A DNA stretch of 64,000 bases, taken from Streptococcus oralis Uo5. GTDB lineage: Bacteria; Bacillota; Bacilli; Lactobacillales; Streptococcaceae. The stretch spans positions 1,273,001-1,337,000 of the forward strand of contig NC_015291.1 of NCBI RefSeq assembly GCF_000253155.1, given 5' to 3'. The notes below the pieces were generated by a model that worked only from the letters and a program-made list of their open reading frames with translations, had not been told where the DNA came from and did no database searches. Below, piece after piece: positions 15,994-28,006 of this stretch. Position 1 is the stretch's first letter, and the number at the start of each line of letters is the position of its first letter. A program made the position numbers and the translations under genes.

Positions 15994-18900
15994 TTAAGGA
16001 TGTCTTCTTGCTTTTGGTTTTTTGCCATGCAGATTTCTCTTGGCTTGTTTCAATGCTGTAATGGCATCTTTGACATCTTCTTGGCTCGCTCCTGGATCTT
16101 TAAGGAGTTCCTGTGCCTCTTTAAAAGTTAAAAGATAAGCAGCTTTTTCTTTCTTATCTGCATAGATAAATCTCGCATTCTTTTCTTGGAAAAGACGTTC
16201 ATCCTTGACCAGTTTCTTCAGACTAGAGAAGTCAGTAGCTTTGCCATTTAATTTGCTTTTAGCCGTCGCTAGGACAATGAGAGATTGGTCAATTTGATCC
16301 TGTTTGACTTTAGGATCCACAGCTAGTAAGGCGATTTCTTGGAAGGCACGATCATAAGCTCGACGTACTTTTTCCTTGGCATTCGCATATCGTCCAGTTT
16401 TAGTCGTTGCGTAGTAAGCTTTCATAGCTTCTTTCAAGGCTGTAACGTTCGAATCTTTTCCATCCAAAGCTTTACCAGCAGCTTCAAGACTAGCGAGAAC
16501 GCCATCAATCAATTCTTGTTTCAACTTGCTTGACAAGGCTGACTGTGCCACTTGGAAAGCTTGGTCATAAGCTTTTCTCTTATCTGCACTACTATTAAAG
16601 TAACGAGACGTTTCTACCAGTTCTTTTTGTTGATTGACCGCAGCAAGCAAGGCCAACTTAGACACAACAGATAGACGCAAAGCATTATTTCGACCTGGCT
16701 GAACGAGCAAGGAAACGAGATCTTCAAGGAGTTCATATCCAGTTGGCAAGGTGACTTGTACAGTATAACGACCTGTAGCAACTTTCTTACCAAAGGCGTA
16801 ATGACCGTATTTTTCAGCAGGAAGAGTGATACTAGTCCCATCTTCACCTTTCAGAACCACTGTAGTCGTCTTTGGAACGGCTTGATTGAAGGAAACAGAC
16901 ACAGGTGCATATTCTAGGAGATCTGCTAGGAAGGTAATGGTTTGGAAACTATTTTCTTCCGTCAAGTCAAACTCTTGGGACAAGGCACTGATAAATTTCA
17001 ATTCTGTTCGGTCATAACTAAAAATTTCTGCTGTATAATGATCAAACTGTAAGAAATGAATCGCTTTTGTCTTGTCTACATCAACATATTGTCCCTTGCT
17101 ATTTTTGATTCGATAGACGTAGAGGGTATCAATATCCTGGTTTGTTTTTGCATCCTTCAAGGCAATTTTCACTCGACCACTATTTTGATCGCGGACAAGT
17201 TCGGCAAGTGAGATATAGTCTACATTTCCTGCATAGTCCTCAACAAGATAGTAAATATTAGCCTTGTCAACATTCTTAGGAAGTGTATAACTACCGTCAG
17301 CATTTGCCTTAATCAGATGGGTGTTCTCAAGCGCACGAGTTCCAGACTGGTCTTTCCCAGATAGAACCATGGTCCCTTTCTGGTCAAATGGTGTGAGGTA
17401 GAAAACTTTTTCTGAAAGGATACCGCCTTGACCCACATCTTTTGGTTTGCGAGCTACGAATTCTTGGTTTCCATCTTTAAAGCGAATATAACCGCTCGTG
17501 ATAACAGGTTTTTGAGTATCAATTTGAATTTTAAAGGTCGTGTGTTGTTCTTTAGCTCCTGGAACATCTGGTGTGTAACTAATAACATAGTCATATAAAC
17601 CATCTGCAACGGTATTGCCATCAAAATCCTGGCCTCTCCAAGCAGTATTATCTAGAATATAACTCTTCAGATTTCTACTGTCACCATCAAAATAATTCTT
17701 ACGGAGATCCTTTGCATCGCCCTCCCAAATAGGATGTTCATGCTTAGTATCCGTAGCCGCATAAACTGTAGCCCGAAGATTTACAAGATTTCTCAAAGCA
17801 ACCGTTTTGTATTCAACTAGGTCTTTGTTTCCATCAGCGTTTGGAGAAATGGCAATACGGATATTCCCTTTTTCGTCTAACTGAAGAACATGCTTCCCTT
17901 CAGCATTTTGTTCGATTCCAAGAACGGTAATTCGGCGTCCTTGGCGTTGACCTTTAGAAACTAGAAGGTCATTTTGCAAGGTTGCGAGATAGGTGGCATC
18001 ATTAGAGTAGTTAACGGCAGGATTTTCTTTGTCTACTTCTGTGTAAAATCCATTTTTTCCTTCTCGGACAAGATTGTAAATTGGTTTTTCGACAGCAGGG
18101 AGATTTTGGAATTCTCCTCGGAAGCCCATAAATGCAAGACTCACAACATCCCCATCATCTGCTGGATCTACAAATCGAACAAACCCTTCAAGGAAATAGC
18201 CATTTGGCATTTGTTTGCTGAGTTCAGCAGCAAATTTTCGAGCATCCACTTTAACAGTGACTGTTTGACTGCTGTGGGCTTTGACCGTCACTTCAGGCCA
18301 GACTGTCTCCGTTAGTTTTCGAGGTCGAAGGGTGAATTTTCCATCTTGGACATCATCTGTATTGGTATTCACTACCATCTTGAGAGTACGGTCAGTATCT
18401 GAAATATTGTGTACAGTAACCTTGAAAGTAAATTGATCTCCAACATTTCCCAAAGTCACACTTGGATAACCATTTTCACCCGTTACATAGAGGTCTGTTG
18501 ACACTGCAGCAGCTGTATCCACAATACCAGAACCTTGCTGACGAGGAGAGGTATAAGTGCCTGTGTCCTTATTAACATGTGGTTTTGCAGTTGACATGAT
18601 CAAGGCCTTGACAGTCTCTGATACTTGCTCAGGAGTCAATTCTGGATGGTGTTTTTGAAGGTATTCCTTAACCAAAACTGCAACACCCGTAACGTGAGGA
18701 GCCGCCATACTGGTTCCGCTGATACTACCATAGGTATTGTCATTAAAGGATGAGTAGATATTGCCGCCAGGAGCTGTCACGTCTGGTTTCAATTGTCCAT
18801 CGGTAGTCACTCCCCAACTTGAAAAGTCAGATAGCTGATTGGCTACATCAGAAGGACGATTATCCATCTTGTCATTAAAAACAATCTTGTAGTTCCCAGA

Positions 18901-20505
18901 TTTTAAGGCTTCACCATACTGTTTAGAAATAAATACAGAAGGAATTTTCTTTGCTTCATCATCAATAGCCATATTGATGTTTGCGCCCTCTACATTATTG
19001 TAGATCAAAGCACCAACTGCACCGTGTTTTCGTGCATTTTTGATCTTCTCTGAAAAGTTCATGGCTCCACGCTGAATGAGGGCAAGTTTCCCAGTTAAAT
19101 CCAACTTCGCAAAGTCTTCTTCACGACCTAAGCCTGCTTCGACGTATTCGTACTCTTTTCCTTTTTCAAAGTCCTTATCTGCTTCAGGTTGATTATAATC
19201 AAATTTTCCGTTATGAAGGCCGGCATTTCCCTCTAGACCTTTAACTTCAAAAACGGCTGTTGTCAATGTTTTATTGTTGACAGAAGCAACTGAAATCGAA
19301 TCCTCAACAGTAGATGGATTTCCAACCAAGCCAAAGTCTGGGTTTTCAGCTAGCGGTTTTGAATAACCATTTCCGAATGTATTGCTATTTCCTGCTGAGA
19401 TAAGAACAGACACTCCCTTGGCACGAGCCCGTTTGATGGCATCCACAATATCAGAACCAGCATCCACCATCGAACCTGTGCTAGATCCTAAACTCATATT
19501 AATAGCATCTGCTCCTAAGGCAACTGCGTCATCAATCGCCTTTACATAAAGGGCAGAACTGGTCGTTTTTTGGCGATCTGAAAAGACACGCATAAACATG
19601 ACTTGGGCTTCTGGCGCCACACCATAGACCTTTTCACCATTCGGTGCTTCTTTATCAGGGTTTCCAGCAGCAATCCCTGTTACGTGCATCCCATGAGAAG
19701 TTCTTTCTGCTTCTTTGATCTTATCCGTTCCATCAAAGTAGTCATAGGCATAGACAACCTTATCACTATACCATTTACCGTAGTCAATTCCAGCAGCCTT
19801 TTTAGCTGCTTCGATGGCTTCCTTGTTTTTAAATTTTGCTTTTGACGGATCCGAAATTCGAAGAACCTCATGATTCAAATCAAGTCCAGAGTCAATAATG
19901 GCAACAACGGTCCCCGTCCCCTTGTAACCAGCCTTCCAAGTTTTTGGTACTGTGATGATATCATTGCTTGAAAGACTATTGGGTTTTGCAGACTCAGCTT
20001 TTTCTTGTTCTTTTTCAGTAGTTGCCGTTTCTCCAGTAGTTTTAGGAGCTGTCGTTGCTGGAGCCTCTTTGTTCTCTATGTTAGAAGCCTTCTCAGTAGC
20101 AGGCGCTGTACTGGTATCGACTGTTGTTTCTTTTTGAACGACGCCTTGATTTTCTTCATTTGCAACTGCTCTATCTTTTCCAGATTCTTGAGCTTCAGCA
20201 GTTTTATCAACAGGAGCTTCTATCTTAGCATCTTGTTTACTAGCATCCTCTTTAGAAGTTTCAACTTCTTGTTTCTCTCCAACTACTGGTGCAATCCCAA
20301 TAGTATTGGTTTGGTCAGTTGAAGAGTTTGAGTGTTTATCGTCTTTTAGCTCTGTCTTGATTTCCTGAGTTTGAGCTTGATTTTCACCTGTACTCTGCTC
20401 ATTGGCACTGACTTGACTTGCTCCAAAAACCAATGCAGTTCCCAATAAAACTGAAGCAAGACCAAATTTGTATTTCCGTAATGAAAAACGTTGTCGTCTA
20501 TTCAT
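15994..20505 (-). CDS. Cell-surface subtilisin-like serine protease (C5a peptidase/PrtA type)
   Basis: A 1503-residue exported protease. A YSIRK-type signal (RFSLRKYKFGLASVLLG) is followed by a Glu/Lys/Thr/Ala-rich region to about residue 175. The S8 triad is Asp205 (VVAIIDSG), His271 (SHGMHVTG) and Ser599 (SGTSMAAPH), with Asn373 for the oxyanion hole. A PA insert spans about 420-545, then Fn3-like domains of the C5a peptidase type, and three FIVAR-like helical repeats from about 1270. The C-terminus ends in a basic HGKKPKARRHP with no LPXTG or membrane span, and no other frame supplies one. Like pneumococcal PrtA it may be held non-covalently. It is monocistronic. Confidence 0.9.
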   Translation of the reverse strand: MNRRQRFSLRKYKFGLASVLLGTALVFGASQVSANEQSTGENQAQTQEIKTELKDDKHSNSSTDQTNTIGIAPVVGEKQEVETSKEDASKQDAKIEAPVDKTAEAQESGKDRAVANEENQGVVQKETTVDTSTAPATEKASNIENKEAPATTAPKTTGETATTEKEQEKAESAKPNSLSSNDIITVPKTWKAGYKGTGTVVAIIDSGLDLNHEVLRISDPSKAKFKNKEAIEAAKKAAGIDYGKWYSDKVVYAYDYFDGTDKIKEAERTSHGMHVTGIAAGNPDKEAPNGEKVYGVAPEAQVMFMRVFSDRQKTTSSALYVKAIDDAVALGADAINMSLGSSTGSMVDAGSDIVDAIKRARAKGVSVLISAGNSNTFGNGYSKPLAENPDFGLVGNPSTVEDSISVASVNNKTLTTAVFEVKGLEGNAGLHNGKFDYNQPEADKDFEKGKEYEYVEAGLGREEDFAKLDLTGKLALIQRGAMNFSEKIKNARKHGAVGALIYNNVEGANINMAIDDEAKKIPSVFISKQYGEALKSGNYKIVFNDKMDNRPSDVANQLSDFSSWGVTTDGQLKPDVTAPGGNIYSSFNDNTYGSISGTSMAAPHVTGVAVLVKEYLQKHHPELTPEQVSETVKALIMSTAKPHVNKDTGTYTSPRQQGSGIVDTAAAVSTDLYVTGENGYPSVTLGNVGDQFTFKVTVHNISDTDRTLKMVVNTNTDDVQDGKFTLRPRKLTETVWPEVTVKAHSSQTVTVKVDARKFAAELSKQMPNGYFLEGFVRFVDPADDGDVVSLAFMGFRGEFQNLPAVEKPIYNLVREGKNGFYTEVDKENPAVNYSNDATYLATLQNDLLVSKGQRQGRRITVLGIEQNAEGKHVLQLDEKGNIRIAISPNADGNKDLVEYKTVALRNLVNLRATVYAATDTKHEHPIWEGDAKDLRKNYFDGDSRNLKSYILDNTAWRGQDFDGNTVADGLYDYVISYTPDVPGAKEQHTTFKIQIDTQKPVITSGYIRFKDGNQEFVARKPKDVGQGGILSEKVFYLTPFDQKGTMVLSGKDQSGTRALENTHLIKANADGSYTLPKNVDKANIYYLVEDYAGNVDYISLAELVRDQNSGRVKIALKDAKTNQDIDTLYVYRIKNSKGQYVDVDKTKAIHFLQFDHYTAEIFSYDRTELKFISALSQEFDLTEENSFQTITFLADLLEYAPVSVSFNQAVPKTTTVVLKGEDGTSITLPAEKYGHYAFGKKVATGRYTVQVTLPTGYELLEDLVSLLVQPGRNNALRLSVVSKLALLAAVNQQKELVETSRYFNSSADKRKAYDQAFQVAQSALSSKLKQELIDGVLASLEAAGKALDGKDSNVTALKEAMKAYYATTKTGRYANAKEKVRRAYDRAFQEIALLAVDPKVKQDQIDQSLIVLATAKSKLNGKATDFSSLKKLVKDERLFQEKNARFIYADKKEKAAYLLTFKEAQELLKDPGASQEDVKDAITALKQAKRNLHGKKPKARRHP

Positions 20506-20735
20506 AAATAATCTCCTTTTTCTTTAAAGTATACCTATTATAACGCAAATAATCATAAATTTTCATAAAAATCTGAATTGTCACAAAAATGTAATATTTA
20601 CGTATATGTTTTGCTTATTTAATTTTATCATTCGTGTTATTTGCTCTATCAAACCAATATTTTCTAAATTCGTTCCTATATTTCAATCCATAATATTATT
20701 TTATTATACAAACAATTTGGATTTTTTATACACAA

Positions 20736-20765
20736 AAAGACTAGGATTTAAAATTCCTAGTCTTT
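20736..20765. terminator. Terminator of the aldo/keto reductase gene
   Basis: AAAGACTAGGA and TCCTAGTCTTT pair around a short AT loop, 30 bases past the aldo/keto reductase stop. Confidence 0.8.
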
Positions 20766-20794
20766 GTTATTTCGGTATAAATCGATTATAAAAA

Positions 20795-21637
20795 TTAAAA
20801 ATCCATCTCATCAACACGAGGTGCGACCGAAGTCACTGAAATTGTCTTTAAGACTTCTCGCTCGTCTTTGCTGAGTTCAATTCCAAAACAGTCAAGATTA
20901 CTCTGGATGCGAGAGGCTGTCACTGACTTAGGTAGAGGTAAAAATCCTTCTGCCAAACTCCAAGCCAAGGCGATTTGAGCCACTGATTTCCCATGCTTAG
21001 CAGCAATTTCTTGGACTTCTTTCTGTTCAAACAACTCTCCTTGGCCAAAAGGTCCCCATGCCTCTAAGAGAATTCTTTTCTCTTTACAGTAGTCAACCAC
21101 TTCCTCTTGATAAACTCCTGGTGCCAAGCGTACCTGATTGACCGCCGGGATGATTCTTGCTGTCTCAAGCAAGGCATCCAAATGATGGGGAAGGAAATTA
21201 CTAACGCCGATAGCACGGATTTTGCCTTCTTGGTAAAGATCCTCCATCGCTCTCCAGACATCGGCATTGCGAGTTTTCCATGCCTCATTTTCTCTTAGTG
21301 GTTTTGGATTTGGCCAATGGATAAGGTACAAATCTAGATAATCCAATCCCAGTTTTTCCATTGATTCTTCAAATGCTTGGCGAGCTTCATCATAGCTGTG
21401 ATTGGTATTCCAGAGTTTGGTCGTTACAAAAATTTCTTGTCTTGGAATACCGCTATCTCGAATAGCACGACCAACACTTTCCTCATTTTTATAGATAGCT
21501 GCAGTATCGATATGACGATAACCAGCCTTTAAGGCTTCTAAAACGGCTTGGTAGGCTACTTCTCCATTTTCAGCTTTCCATGTTCCAAATCCTAGTACAG
21601 GAATTGAAACTCCATTATTAAGGGTGTATGATTTCAT
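20795..21637 (-). CDS. Aldo/keto reductase
   Basis: A 280-residue NADPH-dependent carbonyl reductase of the 2,5-diketo-gluconate reductase-like group. The tetrad residues are visible: Asp in GYRHIDTAAIYKNE (with Tyr), Lys in FVTTKLWNTNH, and His in LYLIHWPNP. The C-terminal LPKSVTASRIQSN binds the NADP phosphate. Alone between a large subtilase gene and pgdA; substrate unknown. Confidence 0.92.
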   Translation of the reverse strand: MKSYTLNNGVSIPVLGFGTWKAENGEVAYQAVLEALKAGYRHIDTAAIYKNEESVGRAIRDSGIPRQEIFVTTKLWNTNHSYDEARQAFEESMEKLGLDYLDLYLIHWPNPKPLRENEAWKTRNADVWRAMEDLYQEGKIRAIGVSNFLPHHLDALLETARIIPAVNQVRLAPGVYQEEVVDYCKEKRILLEAWGPFGQGELFEQKEVQEIAAKHGKSVAQIALAWSLAEGFLPLPKSVTASRIQSNLDCFGIELSKDEREVLKTISVTSVAPRVDEMDF

Positions 21638-21718
21638 CGTTTTTCCTTTCTATGTGAAGAAAATCTAAAGAAACAAAATCCTGATTATCAGAACACTTGC
21701 TTCTTTAGATTTTAACAA

Positions 21719-23110
21719 TTATTGATCACGATCGTAATAGATCTCGTGAGCTTTTAAGCGAGAATTGAGCAATTCAGGAACGGTCACAAATGTATACCCT
21801 TCACCCTTTAAATACTCAATGACACTTGGTAGAGAATTAACTGAAGGACCATGGATATCATGCATGAGGATGATAGAACCATTGCGAACCTGACGTTGAA
21901 TCTCTGTCAAAATGGCTGTCTCGTTTTTACTCTTCCAGTCCAAACTATCCACGTCCCACATGATGAAGCTTAAATCAAGGCCGTTTCGAATATCATCAGT
22001 GATGGCACCATAAGGTGGGCGCATCAGTTTAGAGCTTGATCCTAAAACTTGAGTTAACAGATCTTCTGTATCAGTGATTTGCTTTTTAGCATCTTCGAGC
22101 GAAAGTTGTGAAAGAACGGGATGACTCCAGCTGTGGTTTCCTACAACATGACCTTCTGATTTCATTCGTTTTAGAAGATTTTCATTACCTGCAATGTTTT
22201 TACCAAGTACAAAGAAGGTTGCTTTTACACCATATTTAGCTAAAGTATCCAAAGCCTGCGTGGTTGTAGTTGGATTTGGACCATCGTCAAAGGTCAAGGC
22301 TACAACTTTTTTATTTTTCTTAGCAAAGTATGCTTGGTAGAGTTCAGCATCCTTTTCTAATAGATAAGAAGACTCAATGACATCAAAGAAACTGGATATG
22401 GGCAAAGCAATTTCCTCAACAGTCTCTCCAGCATTAGCAGGATAAAGGATGATTTGACTATCCTTATAATCAAAGCTCCAAGATGTCAATTCTTGGTCTG
22501 TGAAGCTCTTTATAACTTGATCAATTTTTTCCTGGTCAAGTTTCTTATCTTCTAGAGTTGATTTGATTTGAGTCAGTAAGAGTTCCTTAGCCTTGCTTGC
22601 ATCTTTGAAAAGTCTACTGAGGTCAAAATCTTTCCCATCTTCAGTCAAGAAAATTTTCCCTAAGGAAGTCTTTTCTTTTTCTTCAACCTTTAATGCAGAC
22701 AAATCATAGACTTGCTTGCTGACATTACGAGCAACAACTCCCTTTAAGACAGGATCCAACTGCTCAGTATAATAAAAGACCAAATCTTCTTTATCTTCCA
22801 GCTTTTCTTTGATATCCTGGTTGATTTTTTCTCTAACAGACGCAATGACTTCCTCTCCTTGCAGAGGGTAGTAGGCAATCACCTCAACTTGACCTTTTCG
22901 GAAATGGTCCTTCTGACTACCTGAGTTGAATTGCTGGTCCTTTTCGCTTTTTAGCGCTTCAATTTTTTGTTCGTAAGATTGCTTTTGTAGTAGCTTATAA
23001 CCAATAGCACTCCCTAATAGAATCGTAGCAATTCCAAAGATTCCAACAAGGGAAAGCAATAGCCTTCTCGTTCTATCGTGAGAAACACGTTTCGCTCTAT
23101 TTTTTTTCAT
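21719..23110 (-). CDS. pgdA: Peptidoglycan N-acetylglucosamine deacetylase
   Basis: A 463-residue membrane-anchored polysaccharide deacetylase, the length known for pneumococcal PgdA, which removes acetyl groups from wall GlcNAc and confers lysozyme resistance. One N-terminal span (about 20-42) anchors it. The NodB domain, from about 265, shows TFDDGPNPT (catalytic and zinc Asp), HSWSHP (zinc His pair), [10 protein letters not shown] and LMHDIHG. Upstream is a domain rich in Lys/Glu. It stands alone. Confidence 0.93.
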   Translation of the reverse strand: MKKNRAKRVSHDRTRRLLLSLVGIFGIATILLGSAIGYKLLQKQSYEQKIEALKSEKDQQFNSGSQKDHFRKGQVEVIAYYPLQGEEVIASVREKINQDIKEKLEDKEDLVFYYTEQLDPVLKGVVARNVSKQVYDLSALKVEEKEKTSLGKIFLTEDGKDFDLSRLFKDASKAKELLLTQIKSTLEDKKLDQEKIDQVIKSFTDQELTSWSFDYKDSQIILYPANAGETVEEIALPISSFFDVIESSYLLEKDAELYQAYFAKKNKKVVALTFDDGPNPTTTTQALDTLAKYGVKATFFVLGKNIAGNENLLKRMKSEGHVVGNHSWSHPVLSQLSLEDAKKQITDTEDLLTQVLGSSSKLMRPPYGAITDDIRNGLDLSFIMWDVDSLDWKSKNETAILTEIQRQVRNGSIILMHDIHGPSVNSLPSVIEYLKGEGYTFVTVPELLNSRLKAHEIYYDRDQ

Positions 23111-23184
23111 ATTTCCATCATATCAAATCGAGGCTATTATTTCAATGATAAACAGGGATTCTGTCTTTTTTTAGGAAAATAAAA

Positions 23185-23207
23185 AAGCTTAGAAATCTTC
23201 TAAGCTT
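23185..23207. terminator. Terminator of ezrA
   Basis: AAGCTTAGAA and TTCTAAGCTT pair around ATC with a T-run on the minus side, seven bases past the ezrA stop. Confidence 0.85.
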
Positions 23208-23213
23208 CTATTT

Positions 23214-24941
23214 TTAAAAACGAATCGCTTCACGTGTTTTCTCATATGAAGTTACAAAACGGTTTGTAACCCCTGGTTCAGCAACTTCCAAGGCTTGTGA
23301 AATTTTTTCAAATGATGCCTGATAGTCAAACTCTTTTTCAAAAATTTCAAGCGCTTCGTTAAAGGCCTCTTGGATACGCTCATCGAATGAACGGTAACGG
23401 TTTGAGTATTGCAAGAGTTGCTCCGTCAAGGTTGCATATTGAACGATATCATAGGTTTCTGTTTCAAGTGCTTCCATATCATTTGTTGCAATTTCAAGAA
23501 TTCGTTTAACCGATTCAATATTCACTTGTGGTTGTTCTAACTCTGCCATCAGATCTTCTGTGTTATGACTTGCAGTAAAGAAAAGTTTCAAGAAACTTTG
23601 AGGAATACCTGGCAAGTTTCTCTTCTCCATGTAACGTTTGATAGTATGCAAACGGTTCACATAGACATTTGCTTTTTGGCGAGCATTGAGGTCGTCTTTT
23701 TCAATTTGCGCAAGTCGTTCGCTAACAGAGATTTGCTCATCCTCTATATCCTTGAGGTTGCTTTGAAGCATTTCCAACTGTTCTTCAAGAGCAGAGTAGG
23801 CTTGTGTTGACTCACCTTGATCCTCTGTCACTTCCATGATTGCCGTATCAAGTGCAGCCAATTCTGCTTGAAGACGACGAACATGATTACCATCACTTTC
23901 AGGAAGAAGGTAGGTTTTAGTCAAGCGTTCAAGGTCTTGAACAAGCACCTGATTATTTTCTTTCAAGTGGTTGAGATAAGTTGGTAATGTAACAAGAAGA
24001 CTTTCAACTACTTTTTGAGCTGCAATTTCACGAGTGAAGATATCATAAAGCGCATTGATTTCTTCTTGGATGCGATTATTTTCATACTCTGCATTGTCCA
24101 ATTCCAACTGACGAATATTTTCTTGATTATTTTTCAAAGATTCATGCAAAAGTTGGAAACGAGACTCGATATCTGTTTCTGTAAAGTGGTAGTTGGCATC
24201 CAACAGCTTGCGATAACCTTCTTCCAAATCTGCTAATTGTTCTGGCAGTTCTTTTGTCAAGGTTTCAACAAGAGCTGGAATTCGCTCAACGATGTGTGTC
24301 AAAGCGAGAATATGATTTTCTGTTGAATCAAGAATTGCTGCAGCTTCAACCGGGTCACCTGATGAATTTAGGGTAACAAATTGAGAGAATTCTGATTGGA
24401 TGTTTTCCAATTGTTTCTCAATCTCAGGAAGGGCTTTCCCATACTTCTCTGAATCTTCTGCAACGGTATGTTGAAGGGATTCAAACAAGTCCAAGGCATG
24501 AAGGACACGACCACTGTTCTTAGATTCTTGCTTTTCAAGTTCAGAAAGGGCATTGCGAATAGCTGCAATATCTTCTTCAATCAAGCCGATCTGGCTCTCA
24601 ATTTGATCAAGTTTGTGTGTTGCCTTAAAGAAACGGAAAGAATTGTTATAGCTTTCAGCTTCAAAGAGGTGATTTTCGATATCAGCAAATGAGTTCAGAG
24701 ATAAATCAACCCATTTTTGGTTCCATTCACGGAAGGTCACCTGACTTTGACCAATCAAGTGCATGTTTTTAACGGCTTCAACCTCATCATTTACAGGAAG
24801 GTTGTAGAGTTCTTCTTTTCTTTCTTCAAGGGCCGTTAATCTGCTTACATTACGCTTACGTAAAAAGATGGCTGTTACATAAGCTAAGATCAGAATGACT
24901 GCAATCGCAACCATTAGATAAATTAGTTGTCCATTAGACAT
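23214..24941 (-). CDS. ezrA: Septation ring formation regulator
   Basis: A 575-residue division protein with one N-terminal membrane span (YLMVAIAVILILAYVTAIF, residues 8-26) and a long cytoplasmic spectrin-like coiled-coil rod of Glu/Leu/Gln-rich heptads. EzrA binds FtsZ and coordinates septal and peripheral wall synthesis in cocci. Near the C-terminus the conserved QEAFNEALEIFEKEFDYQAS patch is present. It lies 80 bases after gyrB on the same strand, the usual streptococcal order. Confidence 0.95.
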   Translation of the reverse strand: MSNGQLIYLMVAIAVILILAYVTAIFLRKRNVSRLTALEERKEELYNLPVNDEVEAVKNMHLIGQSQVTFREWNQKWVDLSLNSFADIENHLFEAESYNNSFRFFKATHKLDQIESQIGLIEEDIAAIRNALSELEKQESKNSGRVLHALDLFESLQHTVAEDSEKYGKALPEIEKQLENIQSEFSQFVTLNSSGDPVEAAAILDSTENHILALTHIVERIPALVETLTKELPEQLADLEEGYRKLLDANYHFTETDIESRFQLLHESLKNNQENIRQLELDNAEYENNRIQEEINALYDIFTREIAAQKVVESLLVTLPTYLNHLKENNQVLVQDLERLTKTYLLPESDGNHVRRLQAELAALDTAIMEVTEDQGESTQAYSALEEQLEMLQSNLKDIEDEQISVSERLAQIEKDDLNARQKANVYVNRLHTIKRYMEKRNLPGIPQSFLKLFFTASHNTEDLMAELEQPQVNIESVKRILEIATNDMEALETETYDIVQYATLTEQLLQYSNRYRSFDERIQEAFNEALEIFEKEFDYQASFEKISQALEVAEPGVTNRFVTSYEKTREAIRF

Positions 24942-25021
24942 ATCAAACTCCTTTTATACTAGAAACAATCGTAATGATTATATCATATTTTTTAAACCAA
25001 GGGAACTATTTCCCACACTTT

Positions 25022-27545
<2,524 letters not shown>

Positions 27546-27552
27546 ACCCTTC

Positions 27553-27561
27553 ATTATACCA
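27553..27561 (-). promoter_or_regulatory. Extended -10 promoter, predicted leaderless start
   Basis: TGGTATAAT on the minus strand is an extended -10 box. Seven bases lie between it and the ATG at 27545, so transcription is predicted to start on the start codon or within a base or two of it. There is no clear -35 and no ribosome site. Confidence 0.5.
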
Positions 27562-27569
27562 TTTTTTTA

Positions 27570-27924
27570 TGAAAAAAGCGATGATTTCCTAGATTTTTCG
27601 GCTCTATAATTTCTATAGAGAGTAAAACACTAATGCATCTATGGAGCCTTTTTTGTGAAGAATAGCTCCTCTATGAATAATCAAGCAAAATCTTTCTTAT
27701 TTCAAATGTACAAATTAAAAAATAGAAACTACTAACAACCACGTCATTGTTCGCAAACGAAACGCTTTTGGATTTCCAAACTTTAAAAATAGAATCCTCA
27801 TTGCTTTGAATACCACATTAGAGAGCAGAAAAAGATTATTCCAATATGGAATCTCTTGTTAATTCATTTCAGTTTCCAATGATTCCATCTTTCTTTTCAA
27901 TTGTAATTTATTCTCCAAACAGGT
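27570..27924. other. AT-rich intergenic stretch beside gtfR
   Basis: About 350 bases without a convincing gene, RNA or repeat. A short inverted sequence CTATAATTTCTATAG lies near 27602. The stretch marks one edge of the rgg-gtfR island. Confidence 0.4.
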
Positions 27925-27962
27925 AAAAAACGATAACGTCCTTTAAAGGAGTTATCGTTTTT
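27925..27962. terminator. Terminator of gtfR
   Basis: AAAACGATAAC and GTTATCGTTTT pair around a loop that can itself fold (TCCTTTAAAGGA), with T-runs on both sides; about 45 bases past the gtfR stop. Confidence 0.9.
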
Positions 27963-28006
27963 GTATATCATCAGATAAAGTTTGATTTTTGTTGAGCTAA
28001 ATTCGC

